Assembly (NCBI RefSeq): GCF_004570605.1
Contig: NZ_SPPB01000009.1
Location: 1 to 44,258 of the forward strand
DNA: 44,258 bases
Origin: Granulicatella sp. WM01
GTDB taxonomy: Bacteria; Bacillota; Bacilli; Lactobacillales; Aerococcaceae
Direction: 5' to 3'
The notes beneath the pieces were generated by a model. It worked only from the letters and a program-made list of their open reading frames with translations. It had not been told where the DNA came from and searched no databases. The position numbers and the translations under genes were made by a program. Shown here piece by piece: positions 16,598 through 25,356 of the stretch. Numbering within the stretch: the first letter of the stretch is position 1; every line of letters starts with the position of its first letter.

Positions 16598-17431
16598 TTA
16601 TTTAGATAAAATAACTGCTCCATTGAATGCGTAATGACCAATTGCACTAACTGCAATGATGATACCAATAACGATGAAAATCGCTTTTGTTGAGCTCATT
16701 CCTTTTTTACCTAATAACCAATAAATACCACCTGTTACTAAAGCTGGCAATAAGCGTGGTAAAACCATATCCAAATAATTTTGAATATTGATTTTAACTC
16801 CGTACACTTCAGGAACAGCTGCAATTTTAACATTAACCATTGTTGCTACTAAGGCACCAACCATGAATACACCCATTACAGCAGCAGCATCTGTTAAAGC
16901 AGTTAAACGAGATTGCATTGTAGTCACTAAACTAACGCCCTCTTTATAAGCAATCTCCAATTGAATCCAACGGAAAACGTTGATTAACATTGCTACAGCT
17001 ATCCAAATGAACACACCTACTGGAGAATTTGAAACTGCCATATTAGCCGCCAAAGCTCCACAAATCGCTGGAACAATAGAACCGAATAAAGCATCACCAA
17101 TTGAAGCAAATGGCCCCATTAAACCTGTCTTAATCCCTGAAACAGCTTCTTTAGCAGCAACACCTTCTTTTTCTTCTAGAGCTAAATCAATCCCTGTAAT
17201 AACAGTATGGAAGAAGTTAGATGTATTAAAGAATTGTGCGTGTGTTTTCATCATTTCTTTTAATTCAGGTGTTCCATCTCCGTACATTTTACGTAATTGA
17301 GGCAAGATAATGTATAAATAACTTGACCCTTGCATACGCTCGTAGTTCCATCCCCATTGGAATGTAAACAAACTACGACGGTTAATTTGATTCATATCTT
17401 TTTTTGTTAATTTATAATTAGATTTCGTCAT
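16598..17431 (-). CDS. PTS mannose-family EIID component
   Basis: 277 residues from the ATG at 17431, which has GAGGGGG at correct spacing; an in-frame ATG at 17458 lies inside EIIC and lacks a site. Family features: RSLFTFQWGWNYERMQG near residue 20, MGPFASIGDALFGS, and a hydrophobic C-terminal half. With EIIC it forms the membrane translocator of the mannose-type permease. It overlaps the EIIC end by 14 bases. Confidence 0.93.
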   Translation of the reverse strand: MTKSNYKLTKKDMNQINRRSLFTFQWGWNYERMQGSSYLYIILPQLRKMYGDGTPELKEMMKTHAQFFNTSNFFHTVITGIDLALEEKEGVAAKEAVSGIKTGLMGPFASIGDALFGSIVPAICGALAANMAVSNSPVGVFIWIAVAMLINVFRWIQLEIAYKEGVSLVTTMQSRLTALTDAAAVMGVFMVGALVATMVNVKIAAVPEVYGVKINIQNYLDMVLPRLLPALVTGGIYWLLGKKGMSSTKAIFIVIGIIIAVSAIGHYAFNGAVILSK

Positions 17432-18329
17432 CGTCGATTTCCCCCTCTGTTGATGCACTTGCAGTAACTACTTTTGGAGCTTCAATAGCTTTTTTGAAAT
17501 GCAATGTAGCAATCGCAAAACCGATTAGAGCAATAGTTAAAATTGGTAAACTAGTAAATACGCCACCAAAAGCACCTACTTTTTCAGCAACTTCTTTAGG
17601 TAATGCACCAAATAATTTACTTACACCGTTACCCAATGTACCTGCATAACTAAATAGTGTTGTAAATAATGCTGTAATTGTAAATCCTGCAATTAAATAT
17701 GGGAAGTGTTTTTTCACTGGTAAATAACGTAATAAAATGGCAAAACCGACACCTGGTAATGCACCACCAGCTACAGTTAACCCTTGAACTAACCAAGGCA
17801 ATTCACTATTCATATATTTTGTTACTGACTCTACAACATTTACACCAAAACTTAATGCTAAAAATACTGGTAAAGCACGAGATAATGCCCAAGGCAATGC
17901 ACCTAGTAAATAATTACGTTCAATTCCTTTATAGTTAAAATCTTCAATGTGTTTATCAATACGATGTGCAAAATATGTTGTTGTGAAACGTCCTAACACG
18001 TCTGTTTGAACCATTAACGCAGCAACAGGTACTGCGATTGTAGCAAGTGCTACTTCCGGTTTCATATCTGGAATTGCAATTGAGAAAGCTGTCGCTAAAA
18101 CTGCACCTGATGTAGCATCAATACGAGAAGATCCCCCAAATGTTCCTACACCTAGCACTGTTAACTGTAAACTTCCTCCGATGAATAAACCTACATTCAA
18201 GTCCCCCATAATTAAACCAGTAATAAAACCTGCAAATACTGGTGAACCAGCTGATGACACAATAGTCAACTCATCTAAAATTTGATAACCTGAATACAAT
18301 GTCAATAATACAATTTGCCATATTTGCAT
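17418..18329 (-). CDS. PTS mannose/sorbose-family EIIC component
   Basis: 303 residues, highly hydrophobic. Early features are SSAGSPVFAGFITGLIMGD and GVGTFGGSSRIDATSGAVLA, typical of the EIIC sorbose-like family. It binds and translocates the sugar with EIID. The C-terminal tail is acidic (EGEIDDDEI). The start follows AAAGGAGGATATTGTC. It lies 40 bases after EIIB. Confidence 0.93.
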   Translation of the reverse strand: MQIWQIVLLTLYSGYQILDELTIVSSAGSPVFAGFITGLIMGDLNVGLFIGGSLQLTVLGVGTFGGSSRIDATSGAVLATAFSIAIPDMKPEVALATIAVPVAALMVQTDVLGRFTTTYFAHRIDKHIEDFNYKGIERNYLLGALPWALSRALPVFLALSFGVNVVESVTKYMNSELPWLVQGLTVAGGALPGVGFAILLRYLPVKKHFPYLIAGFTITALFTTLFSYAGTLGNGVSKLFGALPKEVAEKVGAFGGVFTSLPILTIALIGFAIATLHFKKAIEAPKVVTASASTEGEIDDDEI

Positions 18330-18369
18330 GACAATATCCTCCTTTTCCCCTGTGGGTTAATATTTTTTA

Positions 18370-18849
18370 TTATTTATTTAATAATTTCATGAAATCCTCT
18401 GCTGCGTCATTTGGAGTCATTTGAGCAATCAATTTCACCCCTTTCTCATGCAATTTTCCAAAGACTTCAACATCAGCATCCACAACGTTGATAGATCGTG
18501 TAATTGAACGTGTTTCAGGTGTTTGTGACATATTTCCAACATTAATCTCTTCAAGAGATACACCTGCTTCAACTAATTTCAAGAAACGATCTGGTTTCTT
18601 AGCAACAATCAATACTCTTTGTGCATCATATTTCCCAGCTAAAATGTTAGCTGCGGCTTTTTCAATAGGCAATACACTTAATTTCACACCTGGTGGTGTG
18701 GCTAATTTTAATGCTTGCTTTCCAATATCATCAGTAGCCACTTCATCATCAATAACCATGATACGAGAAATATTCAATTTACTCGCCCATAAATTAGCAA
18801 CTTGACCATGAATTAAACGTCCATCAATTCTTACTGCAATAATACTCAT
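18370..18849 (-). CDS. PTS mannose/sorbose-family EIIB component
   Basis: 159 residues. The phosphorylated His14 lies in RIDGRLIHGQVANLW. It receives phosphate from EIIA and phosphorylates the entering sugar. The ribosome site AGGAGG lies inside the end of bgaC, and only 2 bases separate the two genes, so expression is coupled to the beta-galactosidase. Confidence 0.94.
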   Translation of the reverse strand: MSIIAVRIDGRLIHGQVANLWASKLNISRIMVIDDEVATDDIGKQALKLATPPGVKLSVLPIEKAAANILAGKYDAQRVLIVAKKPDRFLKLVEAGVSLEEINVGNMSQTPETRSITRSINVVDADVEVFGKLHEKGVKLIAQMTPNDAAEDFMKLLNK

Positions 18850-18851
18850 TA

Positions 18852-20645
18852 TTATTTTTCCTCCTCATTTGCATACTCCAAAATGATATGCTCTTTTTTC
18901 AATGTAATATTTTCTTTATATTTTCCTTCTGTTTCAAACACAATAACGGTGTTTTCTCCCTGTTTTAACAATCCACTTGGCACATATAGTGTCATAAATG
19001 GGCCTTTTTCCCAGTATCTGCCTACATTAAATCCATTAACCCATACAAACCCTTTACCAAAGCCACTCATATCAATGAACGTATCTTTTACTTCTTCTAT
19101 ATTAAACTCGTAGCGATAAAAGCTAGGTACACCCTCATGCCACTCTTTTGAAAAATCAATGTTTTGGCTATTTTCAAAAGGTAAAAGATATTGCTTCCAA
19201 TTTAATAAAAAGTGTAAATCTGCACTCACTCCAGTACGAATACCTTTATGCTGCGTATGAGCCAAATACTTATGCCCATAATTCACTCGTCCCATATTTT
19301 CAACTAACACATCTAATTGATGATTTGTTTTACGTATTGATTCTACTAAAATATCATCACCAATCTCATCACGATACTGCGTAGTTACATGCTTTTCGTT
19401 TACAAAAAACTGAACACGATCACTAGCATCAATCACACGGTAACGCTCTACATCAGCATCTACTAAAGTATTCGTTCGATATAAAATATATCCATACTCT
19501 TGAGATAAATCCTCCATTGTTTGTGGATACACACTTTCTTTTACTTGTGCAATATCCTCAATCACACTAAACAGACTGACTTTGTTTGATAAAGGAATTT
19601 CTTTTTCCTCCAAACACTCTTTATAAAGGGGTTTATCTTGTTTTAAATGTGGATAATATGTTTGCAGCATATCATATACAGCAAAATATTTTTTCGTAGG
19701 ATTTCCCTGCTCATCTAATAAAGCATCATAATCGTATGAGGTTACTTGTGGTAAATCCTTTTGTTTCCTAGCAGAGCATCCATTCATAAACCCGAAGTTT
19801 GTTCCACCATGGAACATATACAAATTGATACTTCCTAAATCCATTGTTTCTTTAACCGCTTGTGCCAATTCTTCAGGCTCACGTCTAATGACAGTCTCAC
19901 CCCAACGATTAAACCAACCGTCCCAAAATTCCATACACATTAACGGCCACTTTTTATGATGTTCATCAAAAAACACTTGCATATCTGCGAAATTTTGAGT
20001 TGCTTTTGATCCGAAGTTTCCAGTCACCAACACATCGTCTTCAATTAAGCTCCCTGCTCTCAACGTCGCTCTCCAAGGTCCATCGGATGTAAACAAAGGC
20101 ATCTCAAGACCTCTATCTTGCATGAACTTTTTAATTGCTCTTACATATACCTTATCTTGTCCATAGGAACCGTACTCATTTTCGACTTGGAACATCAAAA
20201 TATTTCCACCGTGATGTAATTGATGAGGAACTAATTTCGGTAGCAACACATCATAATAACGTTCAACAGCTTTTAAAAACAATTCGTCACTTGAACGAGG
20301 ACGCATATCTTTTTCCGATAATAACCACGCAGGCAGTCCACCAAATTCCCATTCAGCACAAATATATGGTGAAGGTCTTACAATGGCATAAAGCCCTAAA
20401 TCTTGTGCCATATCTAAAAATTTTTGCACGTCTAATTGACCTTCAAAATAAAATTTACCTTTTTTAGGTTCATGTAAATTCCAAGGAATATACGTTTCAA
20501 CAGTATTAAATCCTAACGCTTTTAAGTTAAATAAAGAATGATACCAATCACATGGATGAACTCTAAAATAGTGGATAGCACCAGATAAAATTTTAAATGG
20601 TTTACCATCTAATAAAAATTCTTCTTGAACATCAAACACACTCAA
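18852..20645 (-). CDS. bgaC: Cytoplasmic GH35 beta-galactosidase (BgaC-like)
   Basis: 597 residues with no signal peptide. GH35 marks are SGAIHYFRVHP near residue 21, YICAEWEFGG near 94, the acid/base Glu157 in VENEYGSYG, and the nucleophile Glu239 in CMEFWDGWFNRWG; beta-sandwich domains follow. It matches the pneumococcal BgaC type, which is specific for Gal-beta1,3 linkages. It opens the PTS operon, so it probably cleaves an imported disaccharide, possibly phosphorylated. The start codon is TTG (20643-20645) preceded by AGGGGGTG; no in-frame ATG fits. A strong promoter and a cre-like site precede it. Confidence 0.93.
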   Translation of the reverse strand: MSVFDVQEEFLLDGKPFKILSGAIHYFRVHPCDWYHSLFNLKALGFNTVETYIPWNLHEPKKGKFYFEGQLDVQKFLDMAQDLGLYAIVRPSPYICAEWEFGGLPAWLLSEKDMRPRSSDELFLKAVERYYDVLLPKLVPHQLHHGGNILMFQVENEYGSYGQDKVYVRAIKKFMQDRGLEMPLFTSDGPWRATLRAGSLIEDDVLVTGNFGSKATQNFADMQVFFDEHHKKWPLMCMEFWDGWFNRWGETVIRREPEELAQAVKETMDLGSINLYMFHGGTNFGFMNGCSARKQKDLPQVTSYDYDALLDEQGNPTKKYFAVYDMLQTYYPHLKQDKPLYKECLEEKEIPLSNKVSLFSVIEDIAQVKESVYPQTMEDLSQEYGYILYRTNTLVDADVERYRVIDASDRVQFFVNEKHVTTQYRDEIGDDILVESIRKTNHQLDVLVENMGRVNYGHKYLAHTQHKGIRTGVSADLHFLLNWKQYLLPFENSQNIDFSKEWHEGVPSFYRYEFNIEEVKDTFIDMSGFGKGFVWVNGFNVGRYWEKGPFMTLYVPSGLLKQGENTVIVFETEGKYKENITLKKEHIILEYANEEEK

Positions 20646-20668
20646 TGTATATACACCCCCTTATCATC

Positions 20669-20682
20669 TGTAAACGATTTCC
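20669..20682 (-). promoter_or_regulatory. cre-like CcpA site in the bgaC leader
   Basis: TGTAAACGATTTCC matches the CcpA consensus TGNAANCGNNNNCA at all but the last position. It lies just downstream of the bgaC -10 box, where bound CcpA-HPr-Ser-P would block elongation. Glucose repression is inferred. Confidence 0.6.
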
Positions 20683-20693
20683 TCGTCATTTGT

Positions 20694-20722
20694 ATATTAA
20701 TATAAAAGAATTTATTTGTCAA
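20694..20722 (-). promoter_or_regulatory. bgaC-PTS operon promoter
   Basis: Minus strand TTGACA (20717-20722), 17 bases, TAATAT (20694-20699). The -10 box lies in the perfect palindrome TATATTAATATA (20693-20704), a possible operator for the divergent GntR protein. Confidence 0.85.
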
Positions 20723-20744
20723 TCCCTAAATTTTAGTTTATAAT
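20716..20744 (+). promoter_or_regulatory. Promoter of the divergent gntR gene
   Basis: Plus strand TTGTCA (20716-20721), 17 bases, TATAAT (20739-20744). Its -35 box overlaps that of the bgaC promoter on the opposite strand almost completely, so one polymerase should exclude the other. Confidence 0.82.
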
Positions 20745-20780
20745 ACTTAATGCTCTAATATAGAAAAGGAGAATGAAAAT

Positions 20781-21494
20781 ATGAAATTACCAAAATATCA
20801 ACGCATTTATAAAGATTTACAACGTAAAATTGAAATGGGTGCATTTGAAAATGGAGATAAATTTTACACAGAACAAGAATTAATCAACATGTATGACGTT
20901 AGTTCCATTACAGCCATTAGAGCATTAAATGAACTTGCTAAAAACGGATATATCGTTAGAAAACAAGGAAAAGGATCATTTATTTCTCGCTCAAGAAAAC
21001 ATAGACGTATCGTCTTTTCAGATATCGAAAAATTTGAAGTAGGATCAGATAGTGTAACAGTTCTTTCAATGACCAAAGGAAATGAACCGGATATTCTTAA
21101 AAAATTAAACTTATCCTCACATGACTTCTATTTTTGTATCATACGTACAAGAGAAGCCAACGGTGTAAAATACTTATACCATAAAACATACATTCCTGAG
21201 AGATACATTAAACCAGAGGTTGACAAATCTTACTACGCCTCTATTTATGAACGCTTCAAAGAAGACTTTGATATTCACATGACTAATGAAATCTCTACTG
21301 AAACTAATGAAATTTTATTCCCAGCACCACATGATGTTATAGACGGTTTAGAATTAACATCCCAAGAACCCGTAGTGTTACAAATTAGAACAACTCAATC
21401 TTCCTTATCAAGACATGTTTTTGAGTATATTGAAACCTACAAAAAATGGGATTACTATAAAATAGAACTACTATCTAATCCTACTTTATATTAA
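20781..21494 (+). CDS. GntR/HutC-family transcriptional regulator of the bgaC-PTS operon
   Basis: 237 residues. The N-terminal winged helix (about 1-75) includes YQRIYKDLQRKIEMGAF, DKFYTEQELINMY and GKGSFIS; a UTRA ligand domain follows. GntR/HutC proteins usually bind a phosphosugar that releases them from DNA. It is divergent from bgaC with shared promoter DNA, as recalled for the pneumococcal regulator next to bgaC. It therefore probably controls the operon and itself. AAAAGGAG precedes the ATG. A strong hairpin ends the gene. Confidence 0.9.
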   Translation: MKLPKYQRIYKDLQRKIEMGAFENGDKFYTEQELINMYDVSSITAIRALNELAKNGYIVRKQGKGSFISRSRKHRRIVFSDIEKFEVGSDSVTVLSMTKGNEPDILKKLNLSSHDFYFCIIRTREANGVKYLYHKTYIPERYIKPEVDKSYYASIYERFKEDFDIHMTNEISTETNEILFPAPHDVIDGLELTSQEPVVLQIRTTQSSLSRHVFEYIETYKKWDYYKIELLSNPTLY

Positions 21495-21526
21495 CTAAAA
21501 CCCTTTCAATCATTCGTTTAATAAAT

Positions 21527-21560
21527 CCTAATAGCCACAAATAATAACGTGGCTATTAGG
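21527..21560. terminator. Shared terminator of gntR and lacD
   Basis: CCTAATAGCCAC (21527-21538) pairs perfectly with GTGGCTATTAGG (21549-21560) around a 10-base loop. The plus strand continues with TTATTTTTT. It lies between two convergent genes and is stronger for gntR. Confidence 0.85.
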
Positions 21561-21578
21561 TTATTTTTTACGACTTCA

Positions 21579-22568
21579 TTACTCTACAACAACTTTGTCA
21601 TGCCATGAACTTGCCGTTTTCGTTAATACTGCATTTAATTCTTCAATATTTTTACGTCCTTGACTTTCTAGCCATGACACAGCTTCATCTTGTCCTTCTA
21701 AAACAAATGGTTTAACACCATGTTGCCATGTTGCACGTCCACATAATACACCATTAAACGTTGAACCTGCTTCTTTAGCAAATAATAATGTTTGTTGGAA
21801 TAATTCAGCAGACACACCTGCACTCAAGAAAATAAATGGTAAATGTGTCACTTCGGATTGTTGTTTAAAGAATTGTTTTGCCTCTGCTTGAGTATATGCT
21901 ATCGGTCCATCTGTAAAGCCCTCTACAAATTTCATATTAACAGGTACTTCAACTTTCAACACATCCACTTTATATTGAGGTTTGCTAAATTCTATCATCA
22001 TGTCATTTACTTTATGAGGTTTTACTTTAGCATACTCTAAAGAAGATGTATCTGATTGATTAGCATCGTATGACACTAACTCTAAATAGAATGGAATATC
22101 TTCTGCAGCACACTCGCTACCTAAACGTTCAACAAAAGCATGTTTAATATCATTGATATGGCTAGCTTCATCAATATCGTAATACAATAGGAATTTAATT
22201 GCATCTGCTCCTTGTTCTTTCAGACGTAAAACAGACCAATCCTCCAATAGATCTGGTAGACGTCCTGGTACAGTTGCATCATATCCAGTTTTTTCATAAG
22301 CTAACAATAGCCCTGCTTGAGCATCTCTATTTTTAGCAGCAGGCAAACCATACTCTGGATCTAATAAAATAGATGATGCATAAGGTGTTAAATGTTTAGA
22401 CACCAAAACTTTAAACTCTGAAATTGTTTGTTCTGTAGGCTCTACATCTAAAGCACTAACCATTTTTTTCAATGCACCACGTTGGTCAATAGCCAAAGCA
22501 CTAATAACACCCGCTTCGTTAGATAATCTATCCATAGCAGCTTTTTTATTTTTTGTTAAATGTAACAT
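21579..22568 (-). CDS. lacD: Tagatose-1,6-bisphosphate aldolase
   Basis: 329 residues, matching the class I LacD family in length. It begins [17 protein letters not shown], then [14 protein letters not shown], with the Schiff-base region [14 protein letters not shown] and [15 protein letters not shown]. It splits tagatose-1,6-bisphosphate to dihydroxyacetone phosphate and glyceraldehyde-3-phosphate. GAGGAGGAATTAT precedes the ATG. It lies 171 bases after agaS in the same direction. LacA, LacB and LacC are not in the window, so tagatose-6-phosphate made by AgaS must be phosphorylated by a kinase encoded elsewhere. Confidence 0.94.
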   Translation of the reverse strand: MLHLTKNKKAAMDRLSNEAGVISALAIDQRGALKKMVSALDVEPTEQTISEFKVLVSKHLTPYASSILLDPEYGLPAAKNRDAQAGLLLAYEKTGYDATVPGRLPDLLEDWSVLRLKEQGADAIKFLLYYDIDEASHINDIKHAFVERLGSECAAEDIPFYLELVSYDANQSDTSSLEYAKVKPHKVNDMMIEFSKPQYKVDVLKVEVPVNMKFVEGFTDGPIAYTQAEAKQFFKQQSEVTHLPFIFLSAGVSAELFQQTLLFAKEAGSTFNGVLCGRATWQHGVKPFVLEGQDEAVSWLESQGRKNIEELNAVLTKTASSWHDKVVVE

Positions 22569-22739
22569 ATAATTCCTCCTCTATATTGCGTGAGATTTTC
22601 CCACTATATTATTCACTAAGGGTATAAAACGTTTTTAGAGCATTTTATAAAACCATAAAACCACTCTGATCTATGTGCTACCTTTATTGTATCGTATTTG
22701 TACTCCGTTTACCATACTAAATTCAGCACTATTCAAGAT

Positions 22740-23909
22740 TTAATCAAGAGGGTGTATAATCACACCTTTTACAACACGATTGACTGTTCCACTTGGAGAA
22801 GGTGTATCCGGTGTATTTCCTACTTTAATAGATGCCAACAAGGACACTGTTTGTGCAACAACCACATCAACAATAGCTAAATAACCATCAGGTAAAGTTA
22901 GAGAAGATTGCCCAAGTTCAAAGACCGTACCTTGATATGTTTCTAGAGGATATTGTGCAATGGCAACAACATTATTCACGATACTATCTGCATGAATCTC
23001 ATTTAAGACATCAATATCATATTGTTGAGTATATTCTTGATTGCTCACAAAGCCAAATACTAATGTTTGTGGACTTAAAAATGATTTTGGACCATGTCGA
23101 AATCCCATAGAAGAATCGAATGCTGTTGCAATTTTTCCAGCTGTTAATTCTAACACTTTCAACTGTGCCTCTCGTGCCAATCCAGACAAGCTACCTGATC
23201 CTAAATAAACAATACGATCAATATTTGGTGCTAACAATTCAGCAATTGTTTCCTCTTGGTTCAAAACAGATGCCCCCAAGACAGACAAAGTATCAACATA
23301 GCGTTCTTTTTCCTTAATATCTGTTGTATCAAAAATTAGCAATCCAGATAACGCCATACAAGAATAACTACCAGTCATCGCAAATCCTTTATCATTGGAA
23401 CGCTCCGGCATTAACAATAAATAGTTTCTCTTATCATCTCCAGCCTTTTTAGCTAATTCTCCATTTTCAGCACATGTAATTGTAATATGGTACAACTGAT
23501 TAACCAGCTGATTAGCCAATTCAACCGTTGCAACACTTTCTGGACTGTTCCCACTACGTGCAAAAGACACTAAAACTGTAGGCTCGTCTGGCAATAAATA
23601 CTCATGTGGATTAGAGACAATATTGGTTGTTGCAATACTCTCAAAAATATAACGCGTTGTGTTTCCCACACGCATTAAATGGGGCATAATCGTATCTCCA
23701 ACGTATTGGGAAGTCCCTGCTCCTGTAAAAATAACACGTATTTTTTGATTTTCCTTAACAGAAATTCCATCTAAAAACGTTTGCAATGCTTGACGATTAT
23801 CTTGATAAATAGCAAACGTTTCTTTCCACAACTCTGGTTGTTGCTGAATTTCACGTGTCGTAATATAGGCACCTTGTTGTTTTAATGCCTCATCTTGTAA
23901 TGTAAACAT
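22740..23909 (-). CDS. agaS: AgaS-family SIS-domain sugar isomerase/deaminase
   Basis: 389 residues with two SIS domains. The first contains VIFTGAGTSQYVGD near residue 60 and VSFARSGNSPESV. The second contains VYLGSGSLSGLAREAQLK and SSMGFRHGPKSFL. AgaS converts galactosamine-6-phosphate to tagatose-6-phosphate with loss of ammonia, a step that links amino-sugar import to LacD. It follows the second gntR gene by 11 bases, so it is autoregulated with it. The ribosome site AAAGGAGG is clear. Confidence 0.92.
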   Translation of the reverse strand: MFTLQDEALKQQGAYITTREIQQQPELWKETFAIYQDNRQALQTFLDGISVKENQKIRVIFTGAGTSQYVGDTIMPHLMRVGNTTRYIFESIATTNIVSNPHEYLLPDEPTVLVSFARSGNSPESVATVELANQLVNQLYHITITCAENGELAKKAGDDKRNYLLLMPERSNDKGFAMTGSYSCMALSGLLIFDTTDIKEKERYVDTLSVLGASVLNQEETIAELLAPNIDRIVYLGSGSLSGLAREAQLKVLELTAGKIATAFDSSMGFRHGPKSFLSPQTLVFGFVSNQEYTQQYDIDVLNEIHADSIVNNVVAIAQYPLETYQGTVFELGQSSLTLPDGYLAIVDVVVAQTVSLLASIKVGNTPDTPSPSGTVNRVVKGVIIHPLD

Positions 23910-23920
23910 AAAATCCTCCT

Positions 23921-24637
23921 TTATAAACTCTCATTATAATGAGTAATGGTATACTTAAACAAATCCGCTCTTGCAACACTTTGCGTCCATTCAACTACTT
24001 GATTTCTTTGATTATACGCTAAACGGCTCAAATACAAGGCTGGAGAATTGAGCGGAACCTCCAATACCATCGCCTCCTTATATCGCATTATACTAGCAAA
24101 AATTTCTTCCTCTGCCATTTTAACTATCTGTTCACATTCTTCAAAAATAGTATACAAGGCTTTAGATTCGACTTTTTCCTTTGTTAATCCTTGACACACA
24201 TCAACTGGTAAATACGTCGTTTCCACCATCATTGGCTGGTCATTCGCCAAACGCACCCTCTTAATTTTATACACAAAGTCTTCAATTGATACATTCAGCA
24301 CATGAGAAACTCGCTTACTTGCTTGAATTTTTTCAAAAGATAACACCTTAGTTGTCGGCACTTTCCCTTCTTGGAGCATTTTATCTGTAAAACTATACAT
24401 TGTAGCCAAATTGGTTGCATTCAATTTGTTATCTGCAACAAATGTTCCTTTGCCATGTACTTTATAAATGTACCCTAAACGCTCCAGCTCTAAAAGTGCC
24501 TGCCTAACAGTAGTCCGACTCACTTGGTATTCTTTGACCAATTCTCTCTCCGAAGATAATTTTTCATGCACTTGCAATGTGGATTCTATTTTTTCTTTCA
24601 AGCGATCAACTAAACGATCATATAATGGTTGGTTCAT
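23921..24637 (-). CDS. GntR/HutC-family regulator (AgaR/NagR-like)
   Basis: 238 residues from the ATG at 24637 (GGAGAAATGTG upstream); a GTG directly before it is possible. The winged helix includes LYDRLVDRLKEKIEST, LSSERELVKEYQVSRTTVRQAL and HGKGTFVA; the UTRA domain follows with TTYLPVDVC. It is the first gene of the gntR-agaS unit. A DasR/NagR-like operator lies between its promoter and its start, so self-repression relieved by an amino-sugar phosphate is the likely scheme. It is clearly different in sequence from the GntR at 20781. Confidence 0.9.
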   Translation of the reverse strand: MNQPLYDRLVDRLKEKIESTLQVHEKLSSERELVKEYQVSRTTVRQALLELERLGYIYKVHGKGTFVADNKLNATNLATMYSFTDKMLQEGKVPTTKVLSFEKIQASKRVSHVLNVSIEDFVYKIKRVRLANDQPMMVETTYLPVDVCQGLTKEKVESKALYTIFEECEQIVKMAEEEIFASIMRYKEAMVLEVPLNSPALYLSRLAYNQRNQVVEWTQSVARADLFKYTITHYNESL

Positions 24638-24650
24638 CACATTTCTCCTA

Positions 24651-24666
24651 ACTGGTCATTACCACA
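24651..24666. promoter_or_regulatory. DasR/NagR-like operator
   Basis: ACTGGTCATTACCACA holds the inverted repeat TGGT-N4-ACCA. It is close to the DasR consensus ACTGGTCTAGACCACT known for HutC-type amino-sugar regulators. It lies just downstream of the -10 box of the gntR-agaS promoter. Confidence 0.7.
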
Positions 24667-24671
24667 TATTA

Positions 24672-24700
24672 AGTATACTCCATTTTAGCTTATCGGTCAA
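24672..24700 (-). promoter_or_regulatory. gntR-agaS promoter
   Basis: Minus strand TTGACC (24695-24700), 17 bases, TATACT (24672-24677), with the operator directly downstream. Confidence 0.8.
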
Positions 24701-24704
24701 CGGC

Positions 24705-24990
24705 AAACAAAAAAACAGAGGAATTTATTCCAAGTATAATAAAAAACAGCTCCTCAAAAATACACTATCTAAATTGCAAATAAAAAACAAAACATCAGCC
24801 ATACTTCCTAATCTGAAAGTAAAAAACAGGACAAACAATTCTCCTATATTGCATAAATCAAAGATAAACACCATGACAAAATTATCCTGAATTAATTGCA
24901 AAACAAAAGTAAGGCAAAACATTATCTACATTACCTAAATTGTAAATAAAATCAGCATAAACGCTTCTTGTATACTGCATAAATTACCTA
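24705..24990. repeat. Degenerate tandem repeat, period about 40 bases
   Basis: Roughly six worn units follow one another. Each starts with an A-rich AAAAAACAG-like word (24741, 24782, 24821, about 24864, about 24903, about 24946) and ends in a TTGCAAAT- or TTGCATAAAT-like word. Spacings are about 39-43. A short minus-strand frame here (24725-24922) shows the same internal periodicity and is probably not a gene. Confidence 0.5.
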
Positions 24991-25326
24991 TATTTACCTT
25001 ACAATAAATATAGTATTAGACTATATATTTTGTTCTATTTTTAGCTTTTAAATTGAGCACACATCTATCGACAAAATAATTCGAAACCCTAATAGACACT
25101 TCATTTGAAGCTATTAAAAAATTGTTTCCCTAAATAATTTCCAGTTTTCTTTATACCGTCTTACTCCAAGCACTTATCCCCCGTTTGCCTTCTGCTTATT
25201 TAACCTTAATCACACTATGTTTAAACTCTTTCTCAATATATCCATACTCTATATCGCTAAAAACGATTTATTTCTACTATCCAGAGTAAAAAATGAATAA
25301 AATTTATCTATAAAACATATTTATGA
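24991..25326. other. Upstream region of the amidohydrolase gene
   Basis: AT-rich DNA without a recognisable frame. A TATAAT box at 25327-25332, about 25 bases before the start codon, is the likely -10 of the amidohydrolase gene; the -35 is weak. A small hairpin CTTCATTTGAAG lies near 25100. Confidence 0.4.
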
Positions 25327-25356
25327 TATAATAACTACTTTAAGGGAGGAGATAAT

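Noticed and set aside
22569..22739. Second cre site (TGGTAAACGGAGTACA) before lacD
   Set aside because: Three mismatches to the consensus, including the invariant CA; not supported.
24725..24922. 65-codon minus-strand frame, hydrophobic
   Set aside because: It follows the 40-base DNA periodicity and has no ribosome site; explained by the repeat.
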